Positions 51,630 through 60,438 of a DNA stretch of 64,000 nucleotides are shown piece by piece. The notes below the pieces were generated by a model, which worked only from the letters and a program-made list of their open reading frames with translations, did not search any database and was not told the DNA's origin. Where the stretch lies: NCBI RefSeq assembly GCF_003958635.1, contig NZ_RSEK01000006.1, positions 155,851 through 219,850 on the forward strand. The letters are read 5' to 3'. The position numbers and the translations under genes are program-made. The stretch comes from Altericroceibacterium xinjiangense. GTDB taxonomy: Bacteria; Pseudomonadota; Alphaproteobacteria; Sphingomonadales; Sphingomonadaceae. How positions within the stretch are numbered: the stretch's first letter is position 1; every line of letters begins with the position of its first letter.

Positions 51630-52435
51630 AGCGGCAGGAATTCCAGCACGGCAGTGTAGGACGCGCGCCGTCCGATGTCGGACGGGCCCTCTTCGGCATG
51701 GGACGCTTCGATGTAGTACATCCCCGCCTCCGGCGCCGTCAGCGTGACGGTGCCATCGGCTGCGGTGGTGAGCGTCTGGATTCCCGCCTCATCCCGGTAG
51801 CGCGTGCCGCCTTCGACGAACTCGACCTCCAGCCCCGCAGCGGGCTGTCCATCGATGACAAAGCGCATCTGGGCCGGTTCGCCGGCCACCAGATCGTTCG
51901 GGTGAGTGACGGGGATCATCTCCAGCCCGCTGCCGCTCGGCCGAAGCGCGGTTTCGGTGGGGGCGCCCAGCGTCACGAACGTCTCGGTCCGGCCGTTGTT
52001 TTCCGACACCCGGACATTGGTCGCTTCAGGCGGGATCTGGTTCAGCTGCGCCCGGGTACCTCGCCAGCGGCGCGGTTCCCCGTTCAGTTCATAGAACCCC
52101 ATCATTCCGCCGTTGACGATAGCCAGGCGGTAGGTCCCCGGCTGCTGAAGCGAAACGTCGAACACGCTGCGATGCTCGCCCGAACCGATGATCTTTGGCT
52201 GAAGTGGCTGTCCGTCGGGACCGATGACCTGAAGATCGTTCAGCGGCATGGGCCGGTGATCGAAGCTGAACAATTCGTTGGACGCCGCGGCATCGACGCT
52301 GACCGTCGCGCTATCTCCCGAAAGCACGGTGGCGGAGGGCAGCAGCCAGCGGCGGTGGGCTTCGGCCTTCCCGGGCAGGACGGCGGCGAGGCCGACCGCA
52401 AGGCCGATGGCGATAAGGCTGGGCTTGGCAAACAT
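51626..52435 (-). CDS. DUF4198 periplasmic protein
   Basis: 269 residues. Signal peptide ends near KAEA-HR, so the mature protein begins with His, a position that binds metal in related periplasmic proteins. Beta-sandwich pattern: FDHRPMPLNDLQVIGPDG, GTYRLAIVNGG, HPNDLVAGEPAQMRFVIDGQPAAGLEVEFV (in parts), ending in GMYYIEASHAEE. DUF4198 proteins occur with metal uptake systems. ATG follows GGGAG, and its stop overlaps the apbE start. Confidence 0.88.
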   Translation of the reverse strand: MFAKPSLIAIGLAVGLAAVLPGKAEAHRRWLLPSATVLSGDSATVSVDAAASNELFSFDHRPMPLNDLQVIGPDGQPLQPKIIGSGEHRSVFDVSLQQPGTYRLAIVNGGMMGFYELNGEPRRWRGTRAQLNQIPPEATNVRVSENNGRTETFVTLGAPTETALRPSGSGLEMIPVTHPNDLVAGEPAQMRFVIDGQPAAGLEVEFVEGGTRYRDEAGIQTLTTAADGTVTLTAPEAGMYYIEASHAEEGPSDIGRRASYTAVLEFLPL

Positions 52436-52453
52436 GAAACGTCTCCCGTTTGG

Positions 52454-52966
52454 TCAGGGTTTGATGGTCAGGCGAATATCGCCGAGTTCCTTGGATCCGC
52501 TGGCGCTGGCGGTTTGCGTTCCGCGCGGGGGCCACTGGAAGGGAATGGTCACGAGCTCACGCCCACCGACTTCGCGCACGGCTTCGACCTGCAGCTTGTA
52601 GGACCCGGGGGCGAGCTTCTTCAGCTGGCGCGACCCTTCGGTAAAGCGGAGGGGATGCTGGCCCGGCGCCTTGGTCGGCGCGCTGACGCCGTTCACCGGC
52701 ATCTTGAGCGACCGGCCGGAGCGGCGCCACCATGTGCGCAGGTCCGACAGCCACTTGCTGCCGTCCTCGCCCTTCAGGTCGACGTCGTACCAAGCGCCCA
52801 AGTTGGAAACGACCTTGCCGCTCCCGTCTTCGATCCAGAGGGCGACGTAGGGATTGTGGTATTCCGACACGCGCAGCCGCGGGATTTCGACGTTGAGCTG
52901 CATTTCACCAGCGGCTGCGGGGGTGGCAATCAGGCCAGTGGCGGCAAAGAGCAGGGTTTTCTGCAT
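52454..52966 (-). CDS. DUF2271 periplasmic protein, flavinylation-associated
   Basis: 170 residues. Signal peptide ends at AAA-GE. DUF2271 pattern: LNVEIPRLRVSEYHNPYVALWIED, DLRTWWRRSGR and KLAPGSYKLQVEAVREVGGRELVTIPFQWP (in parts). From memory, DUF2271 is repeatedly found with ApbE and PepSY membrane proteins, and is suspected to be an FMN carrier or partner. No classic FMN-attachment motif (SGAT-like) is evident to me. ATG at 52966 follows AAAGGA, 17 bases below the PepSY gene. Confidence 0.87.
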   Translation of the reverse strand: MQKTLLFAATGLIATPAAAGEMQLNVEIPRLRVSEYHNPYVALWIEDGSGKVVSNLGAWYDVDLKGEDGSKWLSDLRTWWRRSGRSLKMPVNGVSAPTKAPGQHPLRFTEGSRQLKKLAPGSYKLQVEAVREVGGRELVTIPFQWPPRGTQTASASGSKELGDIRLTIKP

Positions 52967-52983
52967 GAAGCGTCCTTTCGCGT

Positions 52984-53664
52984 TCAGTGCACCAGGAAAA
53001 TCAGGAGGAAGAGCGGAATGATCACCCCCGCCCCGACGATCGGCCAGGTGGAAGGGCGCCGGCCCGCATGAATCTGCAGGAGGAGGAAGCCGGTCAGGCT
53101 GAACACGATCGTCGCCGCGGCGAAAATGTCGATGAACCAGCTCCATGCGACTCCGGTGTCCCGGCCCTTGTGCAGGTCATTGAGATAGGCGATCCAGCCG
53201 CGGTCCGTGTCTTCGTACAGAACCTCGCCGGTCTCGCGGTCGATCGAGACCCAGCCATCGCCCCCGGCACGCGGCAGAGGAACGTACAACTCCTGCTCGC
53301 TCCACTCGGAAGCCCGGCCGGTCGCATCGATGCCCAACTCGTCCGAAAGCCAGTCGGACAACTCCGCGGGAAGCGCCGTGCCAGTTTCCGCATCCGCCGG
53401 AAACTGGCGAAGCTGTTCAAGGCTGGCAGCCGGGAGAGTTCGCTCTTCGGAGGTGATGACGGCCTCGCTCTCGATCGAGGCGGCATGATTCAAGGTGATC
53501 CCGGTAATCGCGAAAAGCAGCATCCCGACAAGACAGATCGCGCTGCTCATCCAGTGCCAGGTGTGGAACTGGCGCTTCCAGAACGCTGGAATGCCGCGCT
53601 TCTGCCGGATTCGTTCCTGCCGGGGCACGTCGGTCGCGCGGATTTCGTTGAACTGGGACTTCAT
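52984..53664 (-). CDS. PepSY-associated transmembrane protein, electron-transfer type
   Basis: 226 residues. Two or three membrane spans: MSSAICLVGMLLFAITGITL, FIDIFAAATIVFSLTGFLLL, and the C-terminal IVGAGVIIPLFLLIFLV. His residues in KRQFHTWHW at the start, in NDLHKGRDTG and in LQIHAGRRP could bind heme. A periplasmic PepSY region has WVSIDRETGEVLYEDTDRGWIAYLNDLHKG. First gene of the DUF2271/DUF4198/apbE/piuC operon. Start: ATG 53664 (MKSQFNE); ATG 53697 is possible. Confidence 0.85.
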   Translation of the reverse strand: MKSQFNEIRATDVPRQERIRQKRGIPAFWKRQFHTWHWMSSAICLVGMLLFAITGITLNHAASIESEAVITSEERTLPAASLEQLRQFPADAETGTALPAELSDWLSDELGIDATGRASEWSEQELYVPLPRAGGDGWVSIDRETGEVLYEDTDRGWIAYLNDLHKGRDTGVAWSWFIDIFAAATIVFSLTGFLLLQIHAGRRPSTWPIVGAGVIIPLFLLIFLVH

Positions 53665-53705
53665 GATGGTGACCGGAGTTCCTCCCCGCCCGCTCATTGC
53701 GCAGA

Positions 53706-53720
53706 TGCGAATGATGCGCA
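53706..53720. promoter_or_regulatory. Fur-type iron box before the PepSY/DUF2271/apbE operon
   Basis: TGCGAATGATGCGCA, 9 of 14 matches to the Fur 7-1-7 consensus and nearly palindromic. It lies 41 bases upstream of the PepSY start at 53664. It supports iron control of the whole operon. Confidence 0.65.
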
Positions 53721-53823
53721 ATAGCGAAGTTCCACCGACACAGAGACCTTGGCGCCTGAATCCCGCTTGAACCGATCAGAAGCGCCAGGGATGCACCCGA
53801 AGCCGGCCGCCCAATGAGACGGT

Positions 53824-56817
53824 CTACTTCGGTCCGTCCAGCAGATGCCGGACTCTCGCGGCGAGATCGGCATAGGCAAACGGCTTGGCGATCAACTCGA
53901 CGCCCGGATCGAGCCGGTTGCGCCGCATGATCGCGTTCCGCGCGTATCCAGTCGTGAACAGCACCTTCAGATCGGGCCGCACATGCCGCGCCCGATCCGC
54001 CAGCACAGCGCCGGTCATCCCGCTCGGCAACACGATATCCGTGAACAACAAGTCCACTTGCTCCTCGCTCCCGTCCAGCAGGTGCAGGGCGGAGGGGCCA
54101 TCGTGCGCCTCGAGCACTCGGTACCCGAGCTCGCGCAGGATTTCGACGGAGTAGGCGCGCACGTCCTGGTCATCCTCACAGACCAGGATCGTCTCCTCCT
54201 GCGCACGCTCCGGCACCGGAACCTCGCGGCGCTCAGTCCTTGCGGCACCCTCGCCCTCGTAACGGGGCAGGTAGATCCGCACCGTCGTGCCTTCGCCGGG
54301 CTCGGAGTCGATTCTCACATGGCCGCCGGACTGCTGGACGAAGCCGTACACCATCGACAGACCCAGACCGGTGCCCTTTCCCACTTCCTTTGTGGTGAAG
54401 AACGGCTCGAACACCCTGTTCAACATCTCCGGATCCATGCCGCTGCCGGTATCCGACACGGATATGGCGACATATTCCCCCGGTGGGGCGCCCGCCTGCT
54501 CGTCATCCAGGCGGGCGTTGGCCGTCTCGATCGTCAGCTTGCCGCCTTCCGGCGTGGCATCGCGGGCGTTCACCGCCAGATTGAGGAGCGCGTTTTCAAG
54601 CTGGTTCGGATCGGCTTCGATCTGCCACAGATCCGGCGCGAGAACGGTTTCATACTCGATGGTTTCGCCCAGAGAGTGGAACAGCAGTTCCGACATCCCG
54701 GTCACGAGGTCGTTGGCGCTGATCGTCTCCGGCGCAAGCGGCTGCCGCCGGGAGAACGCGAGCAGGCGCTGGGTCAGGACCGCCGCCCGTTCCGCACCGT
54801 TCATTGCGTTGTCGGCCGCGCGTTTCAGCCGCTCCGCATCTTCGGGCAGTTTCCGCCGAAGCAGATCGAGATTGCCGATCACCACCTGAAGCAGGTTGTT
54901 GAAATCGTGCGCGACCCCGCCGGTAAGCTGGCCTAGCGTTTCCATCTTCTGCGCCTGCCGCAGCGCGTCTTCCATCTCGGATCGGCGGGCGACTTCCTCC
55001 GCCACGCGCTGTTCCAGCGTCTCGTTCAGATCGCGTACCGCAGTCTCGATCCGGGTGCGTTCAGCAAGTTCGCGCTGCGCCGTTTCGAAAAGGTGCGCGT
55101 TATCCAGTGCAATCGCGGCCTGGGCGGCAATGCCCGTCATCAGCTGCTCATGCCGTTCGCTGAACTGACCGGGTTCCCGGTGCCCAAAGAACAAGCCGCC
55201 CATGACTTCACCCAACCGCCCCTTCACCGGCACCGCCAGATAGCTGCGGACCGGCAAGTGCCCCTTAGGCATGCCGAAATGCGGAGCGGTCCGCCCGTAG
55301 CGCGGATCATTCGTGATGTCGGCTGAGCGAACCGGTCCATCGCCCGCAAAGGTCGGATGCAACAAAGCCGTTGCGTGCGGCATGCCGACATCGAATTCGG
55401 ACGATGTGACGCCGGAAAGGGCATGAAGCATGAAGCTCTCCCCTTCCTCATCCGGCACGCTGTAGAAGAATGCACCGAAGCTGGCCCCGGTCAGTTCCAC
55501 GCCGGCGTCGGTCACCATCTGCACCAGCCGTTCGAGATCGAGCTCACCAGCGAGCGCCGCGCCCGTCCGGTTCAGCGTTTCCAGCCGCCGCCCTTCCTCG
55601 CGCAACGCCTGTTCGATGCGCTTTGGCTCCGAAATGTCGATCATGGTGCCGATGAACCGCGCCGCCCGCTGATCGTCGCCCTCGCCTTCGAAAAAAGCCC
55701 GCCCAATTGCCGCGACCCAGCGCTCCACCCCGTCCTCGAGTCCGATCGTGCGATACTCGACCTGGTACTCCCCTGGACCGTGGGGGGACAGCGCGCGCTG
55801 GACGGCCGCTTCGGTCGCCACGCGATCGTCCGGATGGATGCCGGCCAGGAACGTGTCGAACGAGACTTCGGAGGTAGGCTTGAGACCGAACAGCTCCTTG
55901 CATCGGGTGTCCCACCGGCGTTCGCGGGTCAGCGGGTTCAGGTCCCAGGTACCGATATCCGCAGCCTCGGTCGCAAGCCGGAGGCGATCCTCGCTTATGC
56001 GCAAGGCCGCGTCGCGCGCCTTTTCGTCCGCGATATTGCGCGCTTCGACGACCGTTCCGGCTGGCTTGCCGTCCTGCTCGCGCAGCGGACTGGCCGCGAA
56101 CGCCACCGGATAGGCGTGTCCGTCCCTGTGAAGGAAAACCGCCTCACCCTCGACTCGGGACCCTTCCAGGAACGCGCGTGCCATCGGGAATTCGAGCCCG
56201 GCGTCGGCGGACGGGCGCTGGACGATGTCCTGCAGCGGGCGCCCTTGAAGCTCGCCCTGTCGGTACCCCGTCAGTTGCTCTGCCGCAGCGTTGGCGTAGA
56301 TGCAGCGCTGACGGTCGTTCAACAGGAACACCGCCATCTGGGTATTGTCGAGTATCGCATCGAGCCGCTGGTTGGCGCGGCGCAGCTCCTCCTCGGCCCG
56401 CCGGCGCTCCGTCCTTTCCCGAAGCTCGCCCATGGCGCGCTTGACGACGTCCGCCAGCCGGTGCAGCCGCTGCTTCACGACGAAGTCGGTGGCACCGCAC
56501 TTCATCGCCTGAACCGCCAGCTCCTCGTCCAGCGTGCCGGAAACGAAGATGAACGGGATTTCGGGCGCACGTACGGCGGCGAGTTCCAGGGCCGCATCGC
56601 CATCGAACCGAGGCAGGACGTGATCGGCCAGGATCACGTCGAAATCCTTCCGCTCCAGCGCCTCCTCGAAATGCTCGCGAGTCCAGACCCGCTCAATGCT
56701 GGGCGAAAGCCCAGCTTGGTGGAGCTGCGCTTCGATCAGGTCGGCGTCGAGGCGGCTGTCTTCCAGCAACAGCACGCGGAGGTCCCGCACCTCTCCCAGG
56801 CCGACAAGCGCATCCAT
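53824..56817 (-). CDS. Hybrid sensor histidine kinase (REC-PAS-PAS-GAF-HisKA-HATPase-REC)
   Basis: 997 residues, cytosolic. N-terminal receiver (about 12-130; phosphoacceptor Asp65 in LADHVLP), two PAS domains (about 145-265 and 275-405), GAF (about 420-590), HisKA with His in GGVAHDFNNLLQ, HATPase with N box ENALLNLAVNARDA and G boxes DTGSGM and GTGLGLS, and a C-terminal receiver (Asp in LFTDIVLPSG, Lys in IAKPFAY). Its ATG shares one base with the response-regulator stop (TGATG). Being last in the phytochrome operon, its N-terminal receiver may take phosphate from the phytochrome relay. Confidence 0.94.
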   Translation of the reverse strand: MDALVGLGEVRDLRVLLLEDSRLDADLIEAQLHQAGLSPSIERVWTREHFEEALERKDFDVILADHVLPRFDGDAALELAAVRAPEIPFIFVSGTLDEELAVQAMKCGATDFVVKQRLHRLADVVKRAMGELRERTERRRAEEELRRANQRLDAILDNTQMAVFLLNDRQRCIYANAAAEQLTGYRQGELQGRPLQDIVQRPSADAGLEFPMARAFLEGSRVEGEAVFLHRDGHAYPVAFAASPLREQDGKPAGTVVEARNIADEKARDAALRISEDRLRLATEAADIGTWDLNPLTRERRWDTRCKELFGLKPTSEVSFDTFLAGIHPDDRVATEAAVQRALSPHGPGEYQVEYRTIGLEDGVERWVAAIGRAFFEGEGDDQRAARFIGTMIDISEPKRIEQALREEGRRLETLNRTGAALAGELDLERLVQMVTDAGVELTGASFGAFFYSVPDEEGESFMLHALSGVTSSEFDVGMPHATALLHPTFAGDGPVRSADITNDPRYGRTAPHFGMPKGHLPVRSYLAVPVKGRLGEVMGGLFFGHREPGQFSERHEQLMTGIAAQAAIALDNAHLFETAQRELAERTRIETAVRDLNETLEQRVAEEVARRSEMEDALRQAQKMETLGQLTGGVAHDFNNLLQVVIGNLDLLRRKLPEDAERLKRAADNAMNGAERAAVLTQRLLAFSRRQPLAPETISANDLVTGMSELLFHSLGETIEYETVLAPDLWQIEADPNQLENALLNLAVNARDATPEGGKLTIETANARLDDEQAGAPPGEYVAISVSDTGSGMDPEMLNRVFEPFFTTKEVGKGTGLGLSMVYGFVQQSGGHVRIDSEPGEGTTVRIYLPRYEGEGAARTERREVPVPERAQEETILVCEDDQDVRAYSVEILRELGYRVLEAHDGPSALHLLDGSEEQVDLLFTDIVLPSGMTGAVLADRARHVRPDLKVLFTTGYARNAIMRRNRLDPGVELIAKPFAYADLAARVRHLLDGPK

Positions 56818-57281
56818 CAGGCAGACTCGTCCCGCTGTCCCGTGCTGGCGGGCGGCGGCTCGTTCAGGACGGCCCAGAACATCCCTAGCTCCCGGATTGC
56901 GTCGAAGAACTCCTTGAAGTCGACCGGCTTCACCACGAACGAATTGACGCCGAGCTCATAGCTTCGAAGCAGGTCCCGTTCCTCGCGGGAGGACGTCAGC
57001 ATCACGACCGGCGTGTGACGGAGCGTTGCATCGGCGCGAATCCGTTCCAGCACCTCGAGCCCATCGATTTTCGGCATCTTCAGGTCCAGCAGAACCACGG
57101 CGGGCAAGACTTTTTCGCGCCCGGCGTACGCTCCCCGGCAATGGAGGTAATCCAGCGCCTCCGACCCGTCGCGGACGAGGACGACGTCGTTGCACAACTG
57201 GCATTTCTTCAGGGCGGCCAGCGTCAGCTCGGCATCCTGGGCGCTGTCTTCAACCAGCAGTATCGGTTTCAGATCCGCCAT
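56817..57281 (-). CDS. Phytochrome-linked response regulator (Rcp1-like, receiver only)
   Basis: 154 residues, one receiver domain without output. Acidic pocket VEDS, phosphoacceptor Asp66 (LLDLKMPKIDGLE), Thr/Ser in MLTSSREE, and Lys in VVKPVDF. The extra DYLHCRG segment and the MFW-containing C-terminus match single-domain regulators paired with bacteriophytochromes. ATG at 57281 follows AAGGAG and lies 32 bases inside bphP. Likely a phosphate carrier between BphP and the hybrid kinase. Confidence 0.92.
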   Translation of the reverse strand: MADLKPILLVEDSAQDAELTLAALKKCQLCNDVVLVRDGSEALDYLHCRGAYAGREKVLPAVVLLDLKMPKIDGLEVLERIRADATLRHTPVVMLTSSREERDLLRSYELGVNSFVVKPVDFKEFFDAIRELGMFWAVLNEPPPASTGQRDESA

Positions 57282-59553
57282 GATTTGCTTCTCCTTGCCT
57301 GACCGGCAGCGTGAAATAAATGGTTGCGCCCTCCCCCAAAACGCCCTCGGCCCAAGTTCGGCCCTCATGCCGCTCAAGGATACGGCGCACGTTGGCCAGC
57401 CCGATCCCGGTGCCTTCGAACTCGTCGGCATGGTGAAGCCTCTGGAATACACCGAAGAGCTTGCCCGCATAAGCCATATCGAAGCCGCAGCCGTTGTCGC
57501 GAACGAAGAAGACATATTCATGACCCTGCCGCTCACACCCCACCTCGATCCGGGCGGTGTCGCGGTCTCTCGTGAACTTGAGCGCGTTGGAAAACAGGTT
57601 CTGGAAAACCAGGCGGAGCATGATCGGATCCGCATCGACCGTCGGCAGGGGCGCGATGGTCCACTCCACGCGGCGCCCTTGCTGCTCCATCTCCAGCTGC
57701 TGCTTTGCCTCGCTCACCAGCCGGTTCAACTCGACGGGTATCCGGTTGACGGTAGCGCGGCCCATCTGGGAAAAACTGAGCAGACTGTCCACCAGCGTGC
57801 CGGCGGAGCGGGCCGATTCCATGATCGTCGCAGCGTAGCGCCGCTCCTGCTCATCCAGTTTTTCGCTCGCGGATGCGGTCAGCAGCTCGGCGTAGCCGAT
57901 GATGTGTCGGAACGGCGCCCGCAGGTCATGGCTGACGGAATAGGAGAAAGCCTCCAGTTCCTTGTTGCTGCGGATCAGCTGCTGGTTGAGGTCGGCCATC
58001 TCCTCGGCACTGCGCAGCACGATATCGACGATCGCCGCCCGAAGCTCCATCGCCGCTTCCACGTCGATCCCCCTCCACGACGCCGAACGCAGTCGCACCG
58101 TCTGTTTCCACGCGTCGAACGAAGTCCGGGGGCTGAGGTTGGGGGCAGTCGGCTTGTTCGGATCGCCGCCCCATTGCACGGTCTGGATCACTTCCGGCCT
58201 GAACCAGATGATGTAGGAATCGTGGAGCTGCGAAATCGAAACCGCCAGCACCCCGCTGGCCGTGTCCTTGATTGTTTCCGCCCAAGGCATGACGGCTGCA
58301 AGGCTGTCGGTGTGGAATTCATCGGGACGGCCCGAAGCGCCCAGCATTGCCGCCAGCTTCAGGACCTGTTCCCGCGGAGGCGTGCTGCCGATAAGCAGGC
58401 ATTGGCCCGCGTGGAGCACCGCCGCTCCCGCCGAGTCTGTCAACGCCACAAGTTCTTCGGCATCGGCGGTGAGTTCGGAAAGAAAGTCGTCCGCGGCAGA
58501 CATCCGCGTCAGGAGCCGCGCCTGGATCGAACGACGGGCGACGCGCAGCTCGGCCCGGGTGGCATGCTCCTTCGCATCGATCTGGAGCGACAGGATCTGG
58601 CCGATGAAATCGCAGGCCGTGCGCACATGATAGGGAACGCGAAGGGGATCGCGGTTGTGACACGAAATCAGCCCCCAGAGCTGTCCATCCCGCAGCAGGG
58701 AAATCGACATGGAGGCGCCGGTCCCCATGTTGCGCATGTACTGCAGGTGCACCGGCGCGACGCTGCGGAGCGCCGCAAGGCTGAGATCGATCGGGCGCCC
58801 GGTCAGCGGGTTCAGAACGGGCTCGATCGGCACCGGGTCGTAATCCGCGCTGGAAATCAGCCGCAGCCTATTCCGGCGATAGAGATCCCGCGCCTGGGCG
58901 GGAATGTCCGAGGCGGGGAACCGCAAGTCGAGATAGGACGGCAGGACGTCGTTCCCGTCCTCCGCAATGACAGTGCCGTTCCAGTCGCGATCGAAGCGGT
59001 AGACCAGTACGCGGTCCCAGCCAGTGAGGCGGCGCACTTCCCTGGCGGCGAGTTCGCAAAGAGCGATGACATCGCCAGAGCGCTCGAGTTCTCCGAAGAA
59101 ACCTCGGATCACGGGATAAATCGCCTCGACCGACCCCGGCTCTTCGGCTCCGGCCTCTTCCAGTTCCAGCACGATCATGCCGTCTGCCCCGTGCGCTGTG
59201 GCATGGTACGGCACCGGCGAACCGCCTGACTGAATCGTTACGACACCAAGGTAAGTGGGCGCCTTCAGATTGTCGTCAAGCTCGCCGGAAAGCGAACGCA
59301 AGCTGCCGCCGAGCACCGCGTCGACCCGCTCGCCGAGCGGATCGTCGTGTTCGCGCAGGATGCGGATATCGCTGATCGCGCGCTGCACGACGGTCCGATT
59401 TTCCGGCTCGATGACGAAGAGCAGACCGTCGGGCTGGATCGCCCCTGGAATGTGGATCGGCTCTCGCGCGCAGGCATCGAGGTCCAGCCGGTCTTCTGCC
59501 GTCTGAGTGGGTGCGCGGGAACTCATGCGTTGCCGCTCCCTGTCGTCAGGCAT
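57250..59553 (-). CDS. bphP: Bacteriophytochrome sensor histidine kinase
   Basis: 767 residues. PAS-GAF-PHY photosensor followed by a histidine kinase. The biliverdin-binding Cys28 is in DACAREPIHIPGAIQPDG. GAF shows PASDIPAQARDLYRRNRLR with the conserved Asp, VHLQYMRNMG and LISCHNRDP with the two chromophore His. Kinase: SHDLRAPFRH, N box NLFSNALKF, DNGCGFD, GTGIGLA. It senses red/far-red light. Start at ATG 59553 or 59526. It overlaps bphO by about 31 bases and the response regulator by 32. Confidence 0.95.
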   Translation of the reverse strand: MPDDRERQRMSSRAPTQTAEDRLDLDACAREPIHIPGAIQPDGLLFVIEPENRTVVQRAISDIRILREHDDPLGERVDAVLGGSLRSLSGELDDNLKAPTYLGVVTIQSGGSPVPYHATAHGADGMIVLELEEAGAEEPGSVEAIYPVIRGFFGELERSGDVIALCELAAREVRRLTGWDRVLVYRFDRDWNGTVIAEDGNDVLPSYLDLRFPASDIPAQARDLYRRNRLRLISSADYDPVPIEPVLNPLTGRPIDLSLAALRSVAPVHLQYMRNMGTGASMSISLLRDGQLWGLISCHNRDPLRVPYHVRTACDFIGQILSLQIDAKEHATRAELRVARRSIQARLLTRMSAADDFLSELTADAEELVALTDSAGAAVLHAGQCLLIGSTPPREQVLKLAAMLGASGRPDEFHTDSLAAVMPWAETIKDTASGVLAVSISQLHDSYIIWFRPEVIQTVQWGGDPNKPTAPNLSPRTSFDAWKQTVRLRSASWRGIDVEAAMELRAAIVDIVLRSAEEMADLNQQLIRSNKELEAFSYSVSHDLRAPFRHIIGYAELLTASASEKLDEQERRYAATIMESARSAGTLVDSLLSFSQMGRATVNRIPVELNRLVSEAKQQLEMEQQGRRVEWTIAPLPTVDADPIMLRLVFQNLFSNALKFTRDRDTARIEVGCERQGHEYVFFVRDNGCGFDMAYAGKLFGVFQRLHHADEFEGTGIGLANVRRILERHEGRTWAEGVLGEGATIYFTLPVRQGEANHGGSETDTAG

Positions 59554-60167
59554 TGCTCGATGCAGTCGAACGCGGCTGTCGCCCCGCTGACAACAGCTTC
59601 GGAGTTGGCGTCGCGGCTGCCGTAGTCTTCAAGGGCGTCGCAGAAGCGCTTCCAGCGCCCGCGCTCTCCATCGGCCTGGAAGTACGTCCGGCCATCCGGC
59701 GCGTCGCCGAAAAGGCTGTCGAGAGCGCGATGAAGGACCTGCCCACCCAGTGCGGAGCCTTCGATCGCCCAGACCCACCCGACTGCCTCGGCCGGAGAGC
59801 GGGCTTGCAGTGGCGGCAACCCGGATCGGGAGACAAGGTTGCCCGTAGCCGCAAGGTCCGCTTCGATCCGTGGCAACGGATCGCGCAGGGCGAAGCGGAA
59901 GCCCGCCGCCGCAAGTTCACGGTGGCCGGTTTCCAAGATCGGGCGCGCCAGGTGGTGGAATCGGAGAAAGCCCAGGAGAAGTCCACGGTACTGGGAAAGG
60001 GTCACCGTCCCGTCCAGAATTCTGCGCGCCGCCTCCAGTTCGTGCAGCCGCTGGTGTGCTGCCTCGGTGCGCATCCGCAAGACTGTGCGGAGGGCCCGTG
60101 CGCCAGACGCTCCGCGTGGCAGAACCTCAAGTGCCGCTTCTCTGCCAAGTCTGCTTACCGCGGCCAC
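59523..60167 (-). CDS. bphO: Heme oxygenase (BphO), biliverdin supply
   Basis: About 214 residues. Opens heme to biliverdin, CO and iron. Proximal His lies in MRTEAAHQRLH, and the distal-helix glycines in WAIEGSALGGQVL. LSQYRGLLLGFLRFHHLARPI matches bacterial BphO. The start is unsure: GTG at 60167 with GAGG 5 bases upstream gives a full N-terminal helix; the ATG at 60074 would be too short. It is the first gene of the light-sensing operon, giving BphP its pigment and feeding on cellular heme. Confidence 0.85.
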   Translation of the reverse strand: MAAVSRLGREAALEVLPRGASGARALRTVLRMRTEAAHQRLHELEAARRILDGTVTLSQYRGLLLGFLRFHHLARPILETGHRELAAAGFRFALRDPLPRIEADLAATGNLVSRSGLPPLQARSPAEAVGWVWAIEGSALGGQVLHRALDSLFGDAPDGRTYFQADGERGRWKRFCDALEDYGSRDANSEAVVSGATAAFDCIEQCLTTGSGNA

Positions 60168-60408
60168 ATAATCCTCGAACACGTATCTCTGCGTATGGCC
60201 CTTAACGACTGGGTGCGCCCTGCGCCACCCGCAGCCGGAACTGGCGGCTCTCTGCCGGCTGCAAGGCATTGTTGCGAGGCCGCTTGCAAGTCCCGCATCG
60301 TCCTGCATTGCAAAAAGCGCAACAGAACGTGCATTTTTGGCGATTGAGTGGCCGGTGGCTAGCAGGCAAATAGAACGGGCCTTTCAGGCATCCTCTCCCA
60401 AAACTTCC

Positions 60409-60438
60409 AAGCCCGGCTCAATGAGCCGGGCTTTTTTT
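60409..60438 (+). terminator. Strong intrinsic terminator oriented for the plus strand
   Basis: AAGCCCGGCTC (60409-60419), loop AAT, GAGCCGGGCTT (60423-60433), then a T-run to 60438. The T-run serves plus-strand transcription, yet no plus-strand gene lies upstream. On the minus strand it follows the lacI-type stop directly but has TTGGAAG instead of a T-run, so it is poor for that gene. Confidence 0.85.

Noticed and set aside
57250..57635. Longer response-regulator start at 57635
   Set aside because: The extra 118 codons lie inside bphP in another frame and are not protein-like; the ATG at 57281 has a strong ribosome site and begins a standard receiver domain.
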